Positions 1 to 7,771 of a stretch of 13,206 nucleotides of DNA are shown piece by piece. The translations under genes were made by a program, and so were the position numbers. How positions within the stretch are numbered: the stretch's first letter is position 1; every line of letters begins with the position of its first letter. Location: the NCBI GenBank assembly GCA_007121175.1, contig SKMG01000220.1, positions 1-13,206 of the forward strand, in the 5' to 3' direction. Origin of the DNA: Trueperaceae bacterium. GTDB taxonomy: Bacteria; Deinococcota; Deinococci; Deinococcales; Trueperaceae. The notes beneath the pieces were generated by a model. That model searched no databases. It saw nothing but the letters and a program-made list of their open reading frames with translations, and was not told the origin of the DNA.

Positions 1-1
1 A

Positions 2-313
2 CTGATGTGGGATACGGCCCGACGGGCCGTGGGCTTAGGCGTGCACGTGATCCTCGACCAGGGCTTCTGGAGACGCGCCGAGCGCGAGGCAACCGCCGAG
101 CGCGTGCGGGCGGCCGGCGCGACGCCGATCGTGGTCTACCTGGAGGTCGCCATGCCGGAGCTGCAGCGCCGGTTGGCGCTGCGCAACGCCGCCCCGCCGT
201 CGGGCACGTACGAGGTGACTGCTGAGATGCTGACGCTCTTCGCCACCTGGTTCGAAGTGCCCGATGAGCACGAGGGGGTGCGGCTGGTGCGCATCGCTCG
301 GCCTCCCGCGTAA
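2..313 (+). CDS. P-loop (AAA_33-type) small kinase, 3' fragment
   Basis: The reading frame is open from the first bases to a TAA at 311-313, so the N-terminal part, including the Walker A loop, lies outside the window. The Met at position 5 is probably internal. About 103 residues remain. They carry the DQGFWRR segment followed by a strand of the VVYLEV type, the arginine-rich LQRRLALRN segment and a C-terminal TYEVTAEMLTLFATWFEVP stretch. This order is typical of AAA_33 ATP-binding proteins (zeta-toxin / chloramphenicol-phosphotransferase-like fold), in which the arginine-rich lid follows the central strand. The substrate is unknown and the family often remains uncharacterised. The gene converges on the GerMN gene with a 24-nt gap, so it is not part of that operon. 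The family call is from recognisable motifs only, because the diagnostic P-loop is not present here. Confidence 0.7.
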   Translation: MMWDTARRAVGLGVHVILDQGFWRRAEREATAERVRAAGATPIVVYLEVAMPELQRRLALRNAAPPSGTYEVTAEMLTLFATWFEVPDEHEGVRLVRIARPPA

Positions 314-337
314 CTGCGCTCGCTGACCAGCGACCTC

Positions 338-889
338 TCAGTGCAGCGCCACCTGCCCCCACAGCGTCGCCGCCGGGCTCCCGCCCACGACCACGCGAAC
401 CTCGTCAGCACCGTGCGCGAAGGCCGTCTCCTGCAGCGAGCGCAGCGCGGCGAGCTCGGCGAGCAGCGCCAGCGCGGGCGCGGCGCCGAGCGGTGGAACG
501 TCGATGACCGCTACCTGGCGCCGCTGCGCCTGGTAACTCTGCACCCGCGGCGCCGCGACCGCCGGCGGCCAGTTGCGCTCCTCCATCAGCACGGTGCGCA
601 GCGCCACCAGCGCGGCGCCCAAGCGCGCATCGAAGGCATCGACCGTCTCGACCTCCACGAGCAGCGTGCGACGCAGCCCGTCACGATCGATGACCACGAT
701 CGGGACGTCGGCGGGGCTGATCACGACCGATGGCTCGCCCACCAGCAGCGCCCCGGGGGGCCGTGGCGCGGCGCCTCCGGTCAGTCCGCCCCAGAGCCAG
801 GGGAGCGCGCTCGCGAACAGCAGCAGCGCCACGAGCACGTGCGGCCTCAACACCACCTCGCTCCAGCGCCGCCGCCGGAACGAACTCAC
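338..889 (-). CDS. Membrane-anchored GerMN-domain protein
   Basis: This is a 183-residue protein with a GTG start at 889-887 that overlaps the stop of the upstream amidase-like gene (GTGA), which implies translational coupling. The N-terminus is basic (SSFRRRRW) and is followed by a single hydrophobic segment at about residues 16-36, so the protein is probably anchored in the cytoplasmic membrane with its bulk outside. The outer part, about residues 60-183, contains a strand-rich LLVEVETVD region, a helix (LALLAELAALRSLQET) and a final VRVVVGGSPAATLWG strand-turn. This matches GerMN domains, in which the last strand carries a V-x-G-x-P/L motif. GerMN domains occur in spore germination protein GerM and in lipoproteins of non-sporulating bacteria, often beside amidases, and are thought to bind cell-wall components. 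There is no lipobox cysteine. A weak 5-bp inverted repeat (320-333) follows the stop. The biochemical role is unknown. Confidence 0.7.
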   Translation of the reverse strand: MSSFRRRRWSEVVLRPHVLVALLLFASALPWLWGGLTGGAAPRPPGALLVGEPSVVISPADVPIVVIDRDGLRRTLLVEVETVDAFDARLGAALVALRTVLMEERNWPPAVAAPRVQSYQAQRRQVAVIDVPPLGAAPALALLAELAALRSLQETAFAHGADEVRVVVGGSPAATLWGQVALH

Positions 890-2250
890 GGCAGCAGGCC
901 GCCGCTGGCCACGACCGTCGCGACCACCGCGGCAAGCAGCTGCGCGAAGCCCGGGTCGCGCAGGTCGTCGGCACTGGCCTCGAGCAGCACCCCCCGACCG
1001 GCCGCGCCGGTGAGCACCGCGACCGGCGCCGCCCGCGGCGCGTCGACCTGGTAGCCGCCGGCCTGGCGGAGCTCGCGCGCCATCGCCTCGGCGTAGCGCG
1101 CTCCGAGGCCGAGATCGACCACCAGGTCGAGCAGCACCGCTCGACGCGCGCCGTCGGTCTCCGGGCGCTCCAGGAGCGCCTCGGCGTTGATCCGCACCGC
1201 GTCGTGGAGCGTGTTCAGATCCGCGGCGTCGCCGAGGTGGTACAGGCGCAGGCTGCCCCGCGGCAGGTCAGCTTGCTGCACCGTCAGGAACATCCGGGAG
1301 CCGGCACCATGTGCCGCGCGGTCCGCGACCGACGGCAGCGCCAGCCCGGGGCGCGTCAGCTCGACCTCGTAGCCGGCGCGCTCGAGTCGCTGCGCGGCCA
1401 CCCTGACCACCTCCAGCGTCAGCGCCGCCGCATCGGCGGCAGCGGGTCCGGTGCCGCCGGCAGGGTCGAGCACCACGCGCGCCGCCCGCGGCGGCGCCAC
1501 CGGCTCGGGCGCGCCGGCGACGGCCCGCGCGAAGCTCACCACCACAGCGAAGCCGCGGCCGTCGGGTAGCTCGGTCCAGCTCGCGCTCACCTCGGGCTCG
1601 AGCTGGATGCGCACATCGACGTCGCCCCGCCCGGGCAGCACGTCGGCGCGCACGAAGGCGTCACCGACGAAGGAGCGTGCCGCGGCGAGGTCGCTGCGCT
1701 CGAAGCGCAGCTGCAGCGTCTGGGTCGTCTCGTTCAGGTAGGCGCTGACGCGCGTGGGCGCCGAGGCGCGCACCACGAGCCGCTCGCTGCTGCCGCTGCC
1801 CTCGAGTTGCGCCGTGATGGTCGCGCGCGGGATGATCACGATCACCTGGTTGCGCTCGCCGACGAAGGAGACGCGAGCACCGAGCCCCTCCGCGCTGACC
1901 TTCACGGGAACGAACGGCTCGACACCCACCAGCACGGCCGCCGGCCCATCGCGCTCGACGCCGTCGACCCTCACGGCCCCTGCTTGTGCCGCACGACTGG
2001 CGTCCTCCACCAGCCGCAGCTGGACGATCCGCCCGCCAAGCGCCAGCGTGACGCGCTGCGTCGCAGCGTCGACGTCGAGCCGCGCCCCGAGCGCCTGCGC
2101 CAGGCCGGCAGCGGGGGCGTAGGCGGTGCCGGGCACCAGGGCGTTGGTGGCGTCGGCCACCTCGAGTCCGTTGACCACCAGTTGCGGCTGCGCGAGCCCC
2201 AGGCCCCACAGCAGCAGGATCGCCGCCGCGAGGCCGCGAGCCACGCTCAC
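886..2250 (-). CDS. Secreted amidase_3-like protein with degenerate zinc site, stalk/AMIN-like N-terminal domains
   Basis: The protein has 454 residues. It starts at GTG 2250-2248, which overlaps the smpB stop (GTGA), and its TGA overlaps the next start. Residues 1-20 form a Sec signal peptide ending LGLAQ. About residues 22-140 look like a copper amine oxidase N-terminal-type domain (LVVNGLEV ... VTLALGG ... [17 protein letters not shown]). About residues 145-240 form an AMIN-like beta domain. From residue 257 a fold resembling N-acetylmuramoyl-L-alanine amidase (Amidase_3) follows: RVVLDPAGG, then [14 protein letters not shown]. In active enzymes the first motif reads DPGHGG and a later one SIHAN. 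Here the first histidine is replaced around residue 264, and the second motif reads FLTVQQA (321-327). The late glutamate (VLLEAS, E424) is kept. Two zinc ligands thus appear absent, so cleavage of peptidoglycan is doubtful. A binding or scaffold role at the cell envelope is inferred. Confidence 0.75.
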   Translation of the reverse strand: MSVARGLAAAILLLWGLGLAQPQLVVNGLEVADATNALVPGTAYAPAAGLAQALGARLDVDAATQRVTLALGGRIVQLRLVEDASRAAQAGAVRVDGVERDGPAAVLVGVEPFVPVKVSAEGLGARVSFVGERNQVIVIIPRATITAQLEGSGSSERLVVRASAPTRVSAYLNETTQTLQLRFERSDLAAARSFVGDAFVRADVLPGRGDVDVRIQLEPEVSASWTELPDGRGFAVVVSFARAVAGAPEPVAPPRAARVVLDPAGGTGPAAADAAALTLEVVRVAAQRLERAGYEVELTRPGLALPSVADRAAHGAGSRMFLTVQQADLPRGSLRLYHLGDAADLNTLHDAVRINAEALLERPETDGARRAVLLDLVVDLGLGARYAEAMARELRQAGGYQVDAPRAAPVAVLTGAAGRGVLLEASADDLRDPGFAQLLAAVVATVVASGGLLP

Positions 2251-2687
2251 GAGCGCCGCCCCCGGAGGGCCTGGTCGATCTCGCGTCGTGCATCCCGCTC
2301 GGCCGCCGCCGCTCTCTTGTCGTGGCGCTTGCGGCCGCGTGCCAAGGCCAACTCGAGCTTGGCGCGGCCGTCCTTGAAGTAGAGCTTCAAGGGGACCACG
2401 GTCAGCCCGCGGCGTTCCACCGCGGCGCGCAGCTCGTCGATCTGGCGCCGGTGCAGCAGCAGCTTACGGCTGCGGTCGATCTCGTGGTTGTTGTAGCTCG
2501 CTTCCTCGTAGAGCGGGATGGTGGCGCCCTCCAAGAACGCCTCACCACCGCGGAAGCGGGCGTAGGCCTCGGCGATCGATCCGCCACCGCGACGCAGCGA
2601 CTTGATCTCGCTGCCGGTGAGCACCAGCCCGGCTTCGACCCGCTCGAGCAGGTCGTAGTCGAAGCGCGCGCGTCGGTTGGTCAGCAT
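2247..2687 (-). CDS. smpB: SsrA-binding protein SmpB
   Basis: SmpB binds tmRNA and places it in the A site of stalled ribosomes for trans-translation. The 146-residue length is normal for the family. Recognisable features are the N-terminal [39 protein letters not shown] (tmRNA-binding OB-fold segment), the [20 protein letters not shown] block, [20 protein letters not shown] and the KRHDKR motif that begins the C-terminal tail placed in the decoding/mRNA path. The ATG at 2687-2685 is preceded by GGGAGGG (2700-2694) with 6 nt spacing, which supports this start. A TATCAT hexamer further upstream may give it its own promoter after priA. Its stop codon overlaps the start of the amidase-like gene, so smpB leads a three-gene unit with two envelope proteins. 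Confidence 0.97.
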   Translation of the reverse strand: MLTNRRARFDYDLLERVEAGLVLTGSEIKSLRRGGGSIAEAYARFRGGEAFLEGATIPLYEEASYNNHEIDRSRKLLLHRRQIDELRAAVERRGLTVVPLKLYFKDGRAKLELALARGRKRHDKRAAAAERDARREIDQALRGRRS

Positions 2688-2705
2688 CGCAGGCCCTCCC
2701 GTCGC

Positions 2706-2711
2706 ATGATA
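2706..2711 (-). promoter_or_regulatory. Putative -10 box of the smpB operon
   Basis: TATCAT read on the minus strand is close to TATAAT and ends 6 nt before the GGGAGGG ribosome-binding site of smpB. A transcript starting about 7 nt downstream would have a leader of roughly a dozen bases. No convincing -35 box was found in the GC-rich upstream sequence. The call rests on the hexamer and its position only. Confidence 0.45.
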
Positions 2712-2733
2712 CGACCTCGGCAGCGGCGTCCGA

Positions 2734-2751
2734 GCCGCGGGGCAGCGCGGC
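2734..2751 (-). terminator. Weak hairpin after priA
   Basis: GCCGCG and CGCGGC form a 6-bp GC-only inverted repeat around a 6-nt loop, 10 nt past the priA stop and before the smpB promoter candidate. There is no T-rich tract after it, so it may only slow the polymerase. It is listed because it separates two probable transcription units. Confidence 0.25.
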
Positions 2752-2760
2752 GGGCGCCCA

Positions 2761-5115
2761 TCACTCCAGCCAGATCCCGACGTCGTACGGGTCGACGTCG
2801 ACCCGCATCGCGACGCCGTCGCCGGGGCGCCGATCGAGGTGCTCCAACCAGCCCGCGAGCGTGGCCTCGTCCGCGGCGCGCAGGAACAGGTGCACGGCGT
2901 AGCGGTCGCGTAGCCGCGCCACCCCGGTCGCGACCGGGCCGAGCAGGGAGGTGCTGGGGACGCCCGCGGTGCGCAGGCGAGCAGCGCCGGCGCCAGCGGC
3001 GCCGTGCGCCCGGTGGCGATCGCGATGGCTGTACTGCACGCGCGCCCACTGCAGGGCCGGCGGGTAACCGTAGCGGGCGCGGCGGGCGCTCATCTCCTCC
3101 CCGTAGGCCGCCACCGCGGCGCCCAGATCGTCGGCCCGCAGCGTCGTCCACACCCGGTGATCGCACTGGAAGGTCTGCACCAGCACCAGCGGTCGCCGCT
3201 CGGCGCCCAGCTCCGCCGCTTGCAGCAGCGTGCGCAACGCTTGCTCCTCGGCGCGGAAGTCCTCGTGACCGTAGAGCGAGTCGCCGAGCGTGAAGGCCAC
3301 CAGCGACAGGACCGGCGGGGGCGGCAGGCGCAGCGCGCTCGTGGTGCCCACCACCACGCCGCTCGCGCCGCGCTCGAACGGCCCGAGGTCGGGACGGTGA
3401 TCCGCGTCGACCTGCCACACCGGCAGGTCGCCCACCACCCGCCGCACGGACTGCGCCACCCACTCGGTGCCGGCGCCAGGCAGCGGAGCGAGCTCGTCGC
3501 CGCCGCATTCGACGCATCCGGCCGGCGCGGGGCGGGCGTGCCCGCACTGGTGACAGATCAGGCGCTGGCGGCTGGCGTGCCACCGCAGCGACAGGTCACA
3601 GTGCGGGCACATGACCGGCGCGCCGCAGCGCCGGCAGGCGAGGCCGGCCGCGAAGCCGCGGCGCGGCACGATCACCAGCGCCTGGCGCCCGCGCTCGGCG
3701 ACCTGCTTCAAGACCCGGATCAGATCGCTCCCGAGCGGCCAGGTCGCGCTCGTCCGCAGATCGGACGTCTCGACCCGAGAGCCGGGATAGGGCAGCGCCT
3801 CGAGGCGATCGACCCGCACCGAGCGCAGCTCAGCAGTGGCGAGCACGTCGTAGAGCATCAGCTGCGCGCCGGCCGCTGCGGCGAGCACCTCAGCGTCGCG
3901 CCGTGCCACGCTGCGACTCCCCGCGAGCAGCTTGTGGCTGCGGCTCGCCGCGTCCCAGACGTGGACCTGAGCGAGCCGAGGCAGCGGCGCCACCAGCACC
4001 TGATAGGTCCCGACCAATGCCAGCGGCGTGCCCTCGGCCGCCTCGCGCCAGATCGCGGCTCGCACCTCCGGCTGCTGGTCGGCCCGCAAGGCGAGCGTCG
4101 GCACCGAACACGCGAGATGAGCCACGACGTCGTCGATCGCGACCGACTCCGGTACCAGCACCAGCGCCTGCCGACCCGCCGCGACAGCGGCGGTGACCGC
4201 GCCCTGGAGCTTCGCCAAGCGCTGGTCGCGCCGTCCGCCGTGCACCAGCACGCGCTGAGCAGCGGGCTGGCCGTCGGGCCGATCGCCGGGCCGATCGCCG
4301 GGCCCATCGCCCGGGCTGCCGAGATGCGAGCCAACGCTCGGCTCGCATCTCGGGGGCGGATCGGCGGTCGCCCACGGTGGCTCAGGGGCAGGCATCTCGA
4401 TCTCGGCGTAGCTCGCGTACCCCTTTGCCACGAGCGCCCGCGCCGCCCCGGGCGGTACGTCCGCGGCGCGGGCCAACTCGGCCGCGCTGCTCACGGGCCC
4501 GTGCTCCTCGAGCCAGGCGAGCGCTGTGCGCTGGGCGGCGCGCGGACCGCCCGCGAGCTCGGTGTCCGGTGGGCGCTCGAACCGCAGCATGCGCTGGACC
4601 CGCGGGCGCACGCGCACCCGCTCCTCGACCAGCCCGTGCTCGCGCCAGGTGGTGAGGAGCCCATCGTCGAACTCGGCTGCGTCGACCCAGGAGCCGCCGG
4701 CCAGGGAGCGTGCCTGCGGGCCCAGCGCCCCCAGCTCCACGGCGTCGAGGCGCCGCAGCTCGTGTACGACCGGAACGTCGAGTCCGACACTCATACTCGC
4801 GAGCGCCAGCCCGACCGGCGTCGCGGTGCGAGCGGCCTGCGCAGCGACCATGCGACGGGCCGGCGACAGCAGCCAGGGCTGGTCGTCGATCAGCGCGACC
4901 GCCTCGCGCAGCTCGAGCGCCGCCGCGGCGCTCACCTCCACGACGGCGGATACCACGCCGATGCGGATGCCGCCCTGCCAGGGCACCGCCACGCGGCCGC
5001 CGGCGACGGGCGCACGGGCGGCTGGGGCACGGGCGCTTGGCGCTCCGGCGTGGGGTGCCAGGAAGCGGAAGGCCGGGACCGGCAGCGGCAGCCAGACGTC
5101 GAGCGCGAGGGGCAC
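2761..5115 (-). CDS. priA: Primosomal protein N' PriA, apparent pseudohelicase
   Basis: PriA recognises forked DNA and directs replication restart. From GTG 5115 it is 784 residues. This start places the family's N-terminal [20 protein letters not shown] strand at residue 2, and an extension upstream would run antisense into purM. The N-terminal 3'-end-binding domain (about 1-100) and a winged-helix region (about 180-240) come first, then a repeat-rich linker (about 250-285). Eight zinc-binding cysteines are intact: C494, C497, C503, C506, C521, C524, C534 and C537. The C-terminal domain ends [14 protein letters not shown]. The ATPase core is degenerate. At the Walker A position (GxTGSGKT in active PriA) residues 292-299 read HGGRRDQR. 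The DEEH position reads DAAS (388-391). The GSATP and QVAGRAGR positions are also lost (about 420-426 and 627-640). The frame is intact, so this is functional divergence and not decay. D. radiodurans PriA is a reported pseudohelicase of the same kind. Confidence 0.93.
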   Translation of the reverse strand: MPLALDVWLPLPVPAFRFLAPHAGAPSARAPAARAPVAGGRVAVPWQGGIRIGVVSAVVEVSAAAALELREAVALIDDQPWLLSPARRMVAAQAARTATPVGLALASMSVGLDVPVVHELRRLDAVELGALGPQARSLAGGSWVDAAEFDDGLLTTWREHGLVEERVRVRPRVQRMLRFERPPDTELAGGPRAAQRTALAWLEEHGPVSSAAELARAADVPPGAARALVAKGYASYAEIEMPAPEPPWATADPPPRCEPSVGSHLGSPGDGPGDRPGDRPDGQPAAQRVLVHGGRRDQRLAKLQGAVTAAVAAGRQALVLVPESVAIDDVVAHLACSVPTLALRADQQPEVRAAIWREAAEGTPLALVGTYQVLVAPLPRLAQVHVWDAASRSHKLLAGSRSVARRDAEVLAAAAGAQLMLYDVLATAELRSVRVDRLEALPYPGSRVETSDLRTSATWPLGSDLIRVLKQVAERGRQALVIVPRRGFAAGLACRRCGAPVMCPHCDLSLRWHASRQRLICHQCGHARPAPAGCVECGGDELAPLPGAGTEWVAQSVRRVVGDLPVWQVDADHRPDLGPFERGASGVVVGTTSALRLPPPPVLSLVAFTLGDSLYGHEDFRAEEQALRTLLQAAELGAERRPLVLVQTFQCDHRVWTTLRADDLGAAVAAYGEEMSARRARYGYPPALQWARVQYSHRDRHRAHGAAGAGAARLRTAGVPSTSLLGPVATGVARLRDRYAVHLFLRAADEATLAGWLEHLDRRPGDGVAMRVDVDPYDVGIWLE
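4276..4311. repeat. Three tandem copies of a 12-bp unit inside priA
   Basis: The unit GGGCCGATCGCC is repeated exactly at 4276-4287 and 4288-4299, and once more with a single change (GGGCCCATCGCC) at 4300-4311. Read in priA it encodes a Gly-Asp-Gly/Arg-Pro repeat in the linker between the winged-helix region and the helicase-like domain. A 12-bp period keeps the frame, so copy number can change without breaking the gene. Confidence 0.9.
4319..4353. repeat. Perfect 14-bp inverted repeat inside priA
   Basis: CCGAGATGCGAGCC (4319-4332) and GGCTCGCATCTCGG (4340-4353) are exact reverse complements separated by a 7-nt loop, and lie 7 bp beyond the tandem repeat. In priA this encodes part of the linker at about residues 254-266. 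Such a long perfect palindrome in coding DNA is unusual. It could be a small inserted palindromic element or an mRNA hairpin. No flanking target duplication was recognised. Confidence 0.85.
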
Positions 5116-5120
5116 GCGGC

Positions 5121-5126
5121 AGTGTA
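5121..5126 (-). promoter_or_regulatory. Putative leaderless -10 box of priA
   Basis: TACACT on the minus strand lies 5 nt before the GTG start of priA, and no Shine-Dalgarno sequence is present between them. This is the TANNNT-plus-start-codon layout of leaderless genes in Deinococcus. No clear -35 box was seen. Confidence 0.5.
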
Positions 5127-5151
5127 CCGTCGGGCGCCGCGGGCGCTCTGA

Positions 5152-5157
5152 TAGGCT
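5152..5157 (+). promoter_or_regulatory. Putative leaderless -10 box of purM
   Basis: TAGGCT lies 6 nt before the purM ATG, again with no room for a ribosome-binding site. It faces away from the priA box 25 bp to its left, so each promoter's -35 region overlaps the other unit. Co-regulation or interference between the two is possible but not shown. Confidence 0.5.
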
Positions 5158-5163
5158 GGCGCG

Positions 5164-6207
5164 ATGGGAGAACCGCGTCAGCCGAGCACCAAAGGCGTCC
5201 AGCGCTATGCTGCGGCGGGCGTCGACCTCGATACGGCCGACGCGACGATGCAGCGCATCGCGGCGGCCGTGCGTTCCACCTACACGCCTCAGGTCCTGGC
5301 CGGTATCGGCGCCTTCGGAGGGCTGTTCGCCCTCCCGGACGACGTGTCCGAGCCGGTGCTGGTGGCCTCGACCGACGGCGTCGGGACCAAGACCATGGTC
5401 GCGGCGGCCCTCGGACGCCTCGACGCCGTGGGTCACGACATCGTCAACCACTGCGTGAACGACATCCTGGTCCAGGGCGCCCGCCCACTGTTCTTCCTCG
5501 ACTACGTCGCCAGCAGCCGGCTCGAGCCGGACCTGGTGGCCGACGTCGTCCAGGGCATCGCTACGGCCTGCGTCGAGGCCGGCATGGTGCTGTTGGGCGG
5601 CGAGACGGCCGAGATGCCGGGCGTCTACGCGCACGGCGAGTTCGACCTGGTGGGCACGATCGTTGGGGTGGTGCCGCGTTCGCGGATCGTCACCGGGGCA
5701 GACATCGAGCCGGGTGACGTGCTGCTGGGCCTGCCGTCGGGCGGCTTGCAGACGAACGGCTTCAGCCTGGCGCGGCAAGTGCTCGGCGGACGACTACGCG
5801 AGCCGATGTACCCGGGCGGGAAGCTCGGCGAGACGATCGGCGACGCGCTCCTCGCGCCGCACCGCTCCTTCCTGGGGGCTATGGCACCGCTGCTGGACGC
5901 CGGGCTGGTGCTGGGCGCGGCGCACGTGACCGGTGGCGGCATCGCCGGCAACCTCCCGCGGATGCTACCGAGCGGTGTCGGTGCGGCGGTCGATCCGGGG
6001 AACTGGACGCGGCCACCGATCTTCGACCTGCTGAGGAGCGCCGGCGAGATCGACGAGGCCGAAATGCGGCAGGTCTTCAACCTCGGCATCGGCATGATCG
6101 TGGTGGTGCGCGCCGAGCGGGCCGCCGAGGCGCAGCGGCGCTGCCCCGAGCCGACCTGGGTCATCGGTCACGCGGTCGACGGCGCGGGCGTCCACTTCCT
6201 CGACTGA
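5164..6207 (+). CDS. purM: Phosphoribosylformylglycinamidine cyclo-ligase (AIR synthetase)
   Basis: PurM converts formylglycinamidine ribonucleotide and ATP to aminoimidazole ribonucleotide, the fifth step of purine synthesis, in the cytoplasm. The 347 residues match the usual length. Family motifs appear in order: YAAAGVD (15-21), STDGVGTKTMVAAAL (69-83), HDIVNHCVNDILVQGARPLF (91-110), GETAEMPGVY (146-155), EPGDVLLGLPSGGLQTNGFS (182-201), HVTGGGIAGNLPRMLP (254-269) and FNLGIGM (305-311). The start fits the family N-terminus and the leaderless promoter candidate. The gene stands alone, with no other pur gene in the window. It is divergent from priA and convergent with the histidine kinase gene 66 nt downstream. 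Confidence 0.97.
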   Translation: MGEPRQPSTKGVQRYAAAGVDLDTADATMQRIAAAVRSTYTPQVLAGIGAFGGLFALPDDVSEPVLVASTDGVGTKTMVAAALGRLDAVGHDIVNHCVNDILVQGARPLFFLDYVASSRLEPDLVADVVQGIATACVEAGMVLLGGETAEMPGVYAHGEFDLVGTIVGVVPRSRIVTGADIEPGDVLLGLPSGGLQTNGFSLARQVLGGRLREPMYPGGKLGETIGDALLAPHRSFLGAMAPLLDAGLVLGAAHVTGGGIAGNLPRMLPSGVGAAVDPGNWTRPPIFDLLRSAGEIDEAEMRQVFNLGIGMIVVVRAERAAEAQRRCPEPTWVIGHAVDGAGVHFLD

Positions 6208-6230
6208 CGCCGATCGGAGCAGCCGGCGAG

Positions 6231-6246
6231 GGCGCTCGGCAGCGCC
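6231..6246. terminator. Possible bidirectional hairpin between purM and the kinase gene
   Basis: GGCGCT and AGCGCC pair around a CGGC loop in the 66-nt convergent gap. The stem is only 6 bp and no T-tract follows on either side. The convergent position is what one expects for a shared terminator, but the sequence support is weak. Confidence 0.3.
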
Positions 6247-6273
6247 GCTGCGGACTTGCGCGCAGCCGGCGGG

Positions 6274-7752
6274 TCAGTGGCGGGCGGCAACGGGCTGCCC
6301 GAGCGAGGCGCGCACGATCTCGCCGTCTTCGGTGGTGCGGGGGTCGAGCAGCGGCAGGGTAACGGTGAACACGCTACCCTCGCCCGGCTTCGATTCGACT
6401 TCGACCTTCCCACCGTGCTGCTGCACGATCCAGCGCACGATCGCCAACCCCAGGCCGCTGCCGTTGCCGCGTGTGGAGCGAGCGCCGTCGATCCGGAAGA
6501 AGCGGTCGAACACGAACGGGATCGCCTCGCTCGGAATGCCGGGCCCGTCGTCGAGAACCTCGAGCCGCACCTCGCGGTTGTCGATGGCGAGGCCGAGGTG
6601 CACCTTGCGGGCACCTGCGTTGAGCGAGTTCTGCACGAGGTTCAGAACCACCTGCTTGAGGCGACCGGGATCGCCTTCGACCTCGACCAGCGGCCGGGGG
6701 CAGCTGACCTCGATGCTCGCGTCGGTGACCGGCTGCAGCTCGTCACGGACCGCCTCGATCACCTCGAGCAGGTTCATCGGTTGCTTGTCGATGGAGAAGC
6801 CGGCGTCGGCCCGCGCGAGCTCGAGCAAGTCGTTGACCAGCTTGGTCATGCGCGCCGCCTCCTGCTGGATCACCTGGAGCGAGTCGATCTGCTCGGGGCT
6901 CGGCCGCGTTCGTCGCAGCAGGTAGTTGGCATGCCCGACGATGGCCGTGACCGGGGTCCGCAGCTCGTGACTGGCGTCGGCCGTGAAGCGCCGTTGGGTC
7001 TCGAACGACTCCTGCAGCCGGTCGAGCATGTGGTTGATCGCCACGGCCAGCTCGCGCATCTCGTCCTGGCTCGGCGGTACGGGCACACGCTGCGACAGGT
7101 CGCGACTCGACACCCGCGCGGCCGCCTGGGTGACGCGCTGGACGGGCGCCAGGACCTGCCGTGAGAGCCACCACACCCCGAGTGCGAACACCAGGAAGGC
7201 GCCGATGACCGCCAGGCCGAGATCCTGCGAGAGCTGGGAGAGGGTCGCCTCGACGGCGGTCGTCGGCACGCCCACCAAGATCGCTGCGGTGAAGGTCAGG
7301 CCCTGGGTTGGGAAGGTGATCGCGGAGAGCTCGCCGAGCACTCGCAACCGCTCGCCGGTCGGGAGCGTGGCGTAGCCTGCGAGCGACTCCCTCTCGACGA
7401 GCGACTGGACGGTGCGGTCGGAGAGGTAATCGAGCGGGAGGTGTTCGGTCGGATTCTCGCGGAAGCGGGTGGGATCGGCGTAGGTGAACCCGTCGCGGAT
7501 GTCCTGTACCCTCTGCGGCGTGATCCCCTCATCGGACAACAAGACGATCTGGTAGTACGCATCACCCGGGAGCTTCTGCAAACCAGCCAGGATCGCGCCG
7601 TCGGACAGATCGATCAACGCCTGACGCGCGCGATCCTCGACCGAGGTCGAGAGCGAGCGCTCGGTGAGCAGGTAGACCGACACCGCCATCGCCGAGAGGA
7701 TCACGGCGATGAAGGCGCTGTAGAAGATCGTCAGACGGAGGCGTAGCGTCAT
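6274..7752 (-). CDS. Two-component sensor histidine kinase
   Basis: This 492-residue membrane kinase partners with the regulator encoded 19 nt upstream. TM1 spans about residues 8-29. An extracytoplasmic sensor of about 145 residues (30-177) has no recognised fold. TM2 is at about 179-197. A HAMP linker (about 198-250; LAPVQRVTQAAARVSSRDLS) follows. The HisKA box has its phosphoacceptor at H262 in DASHELRTPVTAIVGH. The ATPase domain shows the N box (NLVQNSLN, 371-378), the G1 box (DDGPGIP, 401-407), the F box (FDRFFRID, 415-422) and the G2 box (GNGSGLGLAIV, 429-439). All catalytic boxes are intact, so it should autophosphorylate and transfer phosphate to D55 of its partner. The ATG fits the start of TM1. 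A GAGG directly abuts it, which is a poor ribosome-binding site, so coupling to the regulator is likely. The stimulus is unknown. Confidence 0.93.
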   Translation of the reverse strand: MTLRLRLTIFYSAFIAVILSAMAVSVYLLTERSLSTSVEDRARQALIDLSDGAILAGLQKLPGDAYYQIVLLSDEGITPQRVQDIRDGFTYADPTRFRENPTEHLPLDYLSDRTVQSLVERESLAGYATLPTGERLRVLGELSAITFPTQGLTFTAAILVGVPTTAVEATLSQLSQDLGLAVIGAFLVFALGVWWLSRQVLAPVQRVTQAAARVSSRDLSQRVPVPPSQDEMRELAVAINHMLDRLQESFETQRRFTADASHELRTPVTAIVGHANYLLRRTRPSPEQIDSLQVIQQEAARMTKLVNDLLELARADAGFSIDKQPMNLLEVIEAVRDELQPVTDASIEVSCPRPLVEVEGDPGRLKQVVLNLVQNSLNAGARKVHLGLAIDNREVRLEVLDDGPGIPSEAIPFVFDRFFRIDGARSTRGNGSGLGLAIVRWIVQQHGGKVEVESKPGEGSVFTVTLPLLDPRTTEDGEIVRASLGQPVAARH

Positions 7753-7771
7753 CCTCGTCGCTCGCGCAGTG

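Noticed and set aside
886..2250. Calling the amidase-like gene a pseudogene
   Set aside because: The frame is intact, the signal peptide and N-terminal domains are kept and it is translationally coupled on both sides, so loss of the zinc motifs looks like altered function.
3004..5151. A 715-codon open frame on the plus strand opposite priA
   Set aside because: It is antisense to priA, its composition (Arg, Ala, Gly, Pro rich) is that of a GC-rich shadow frame, and it has no recognisable domain or ribosome-binding site.
5116..5778. N-terminal extension of the priA frame by 221 codons
   Set aside because: The extension runs antisense through the start of purM and has no PriA character; the family N-terminus begins at the GTG at 5115.
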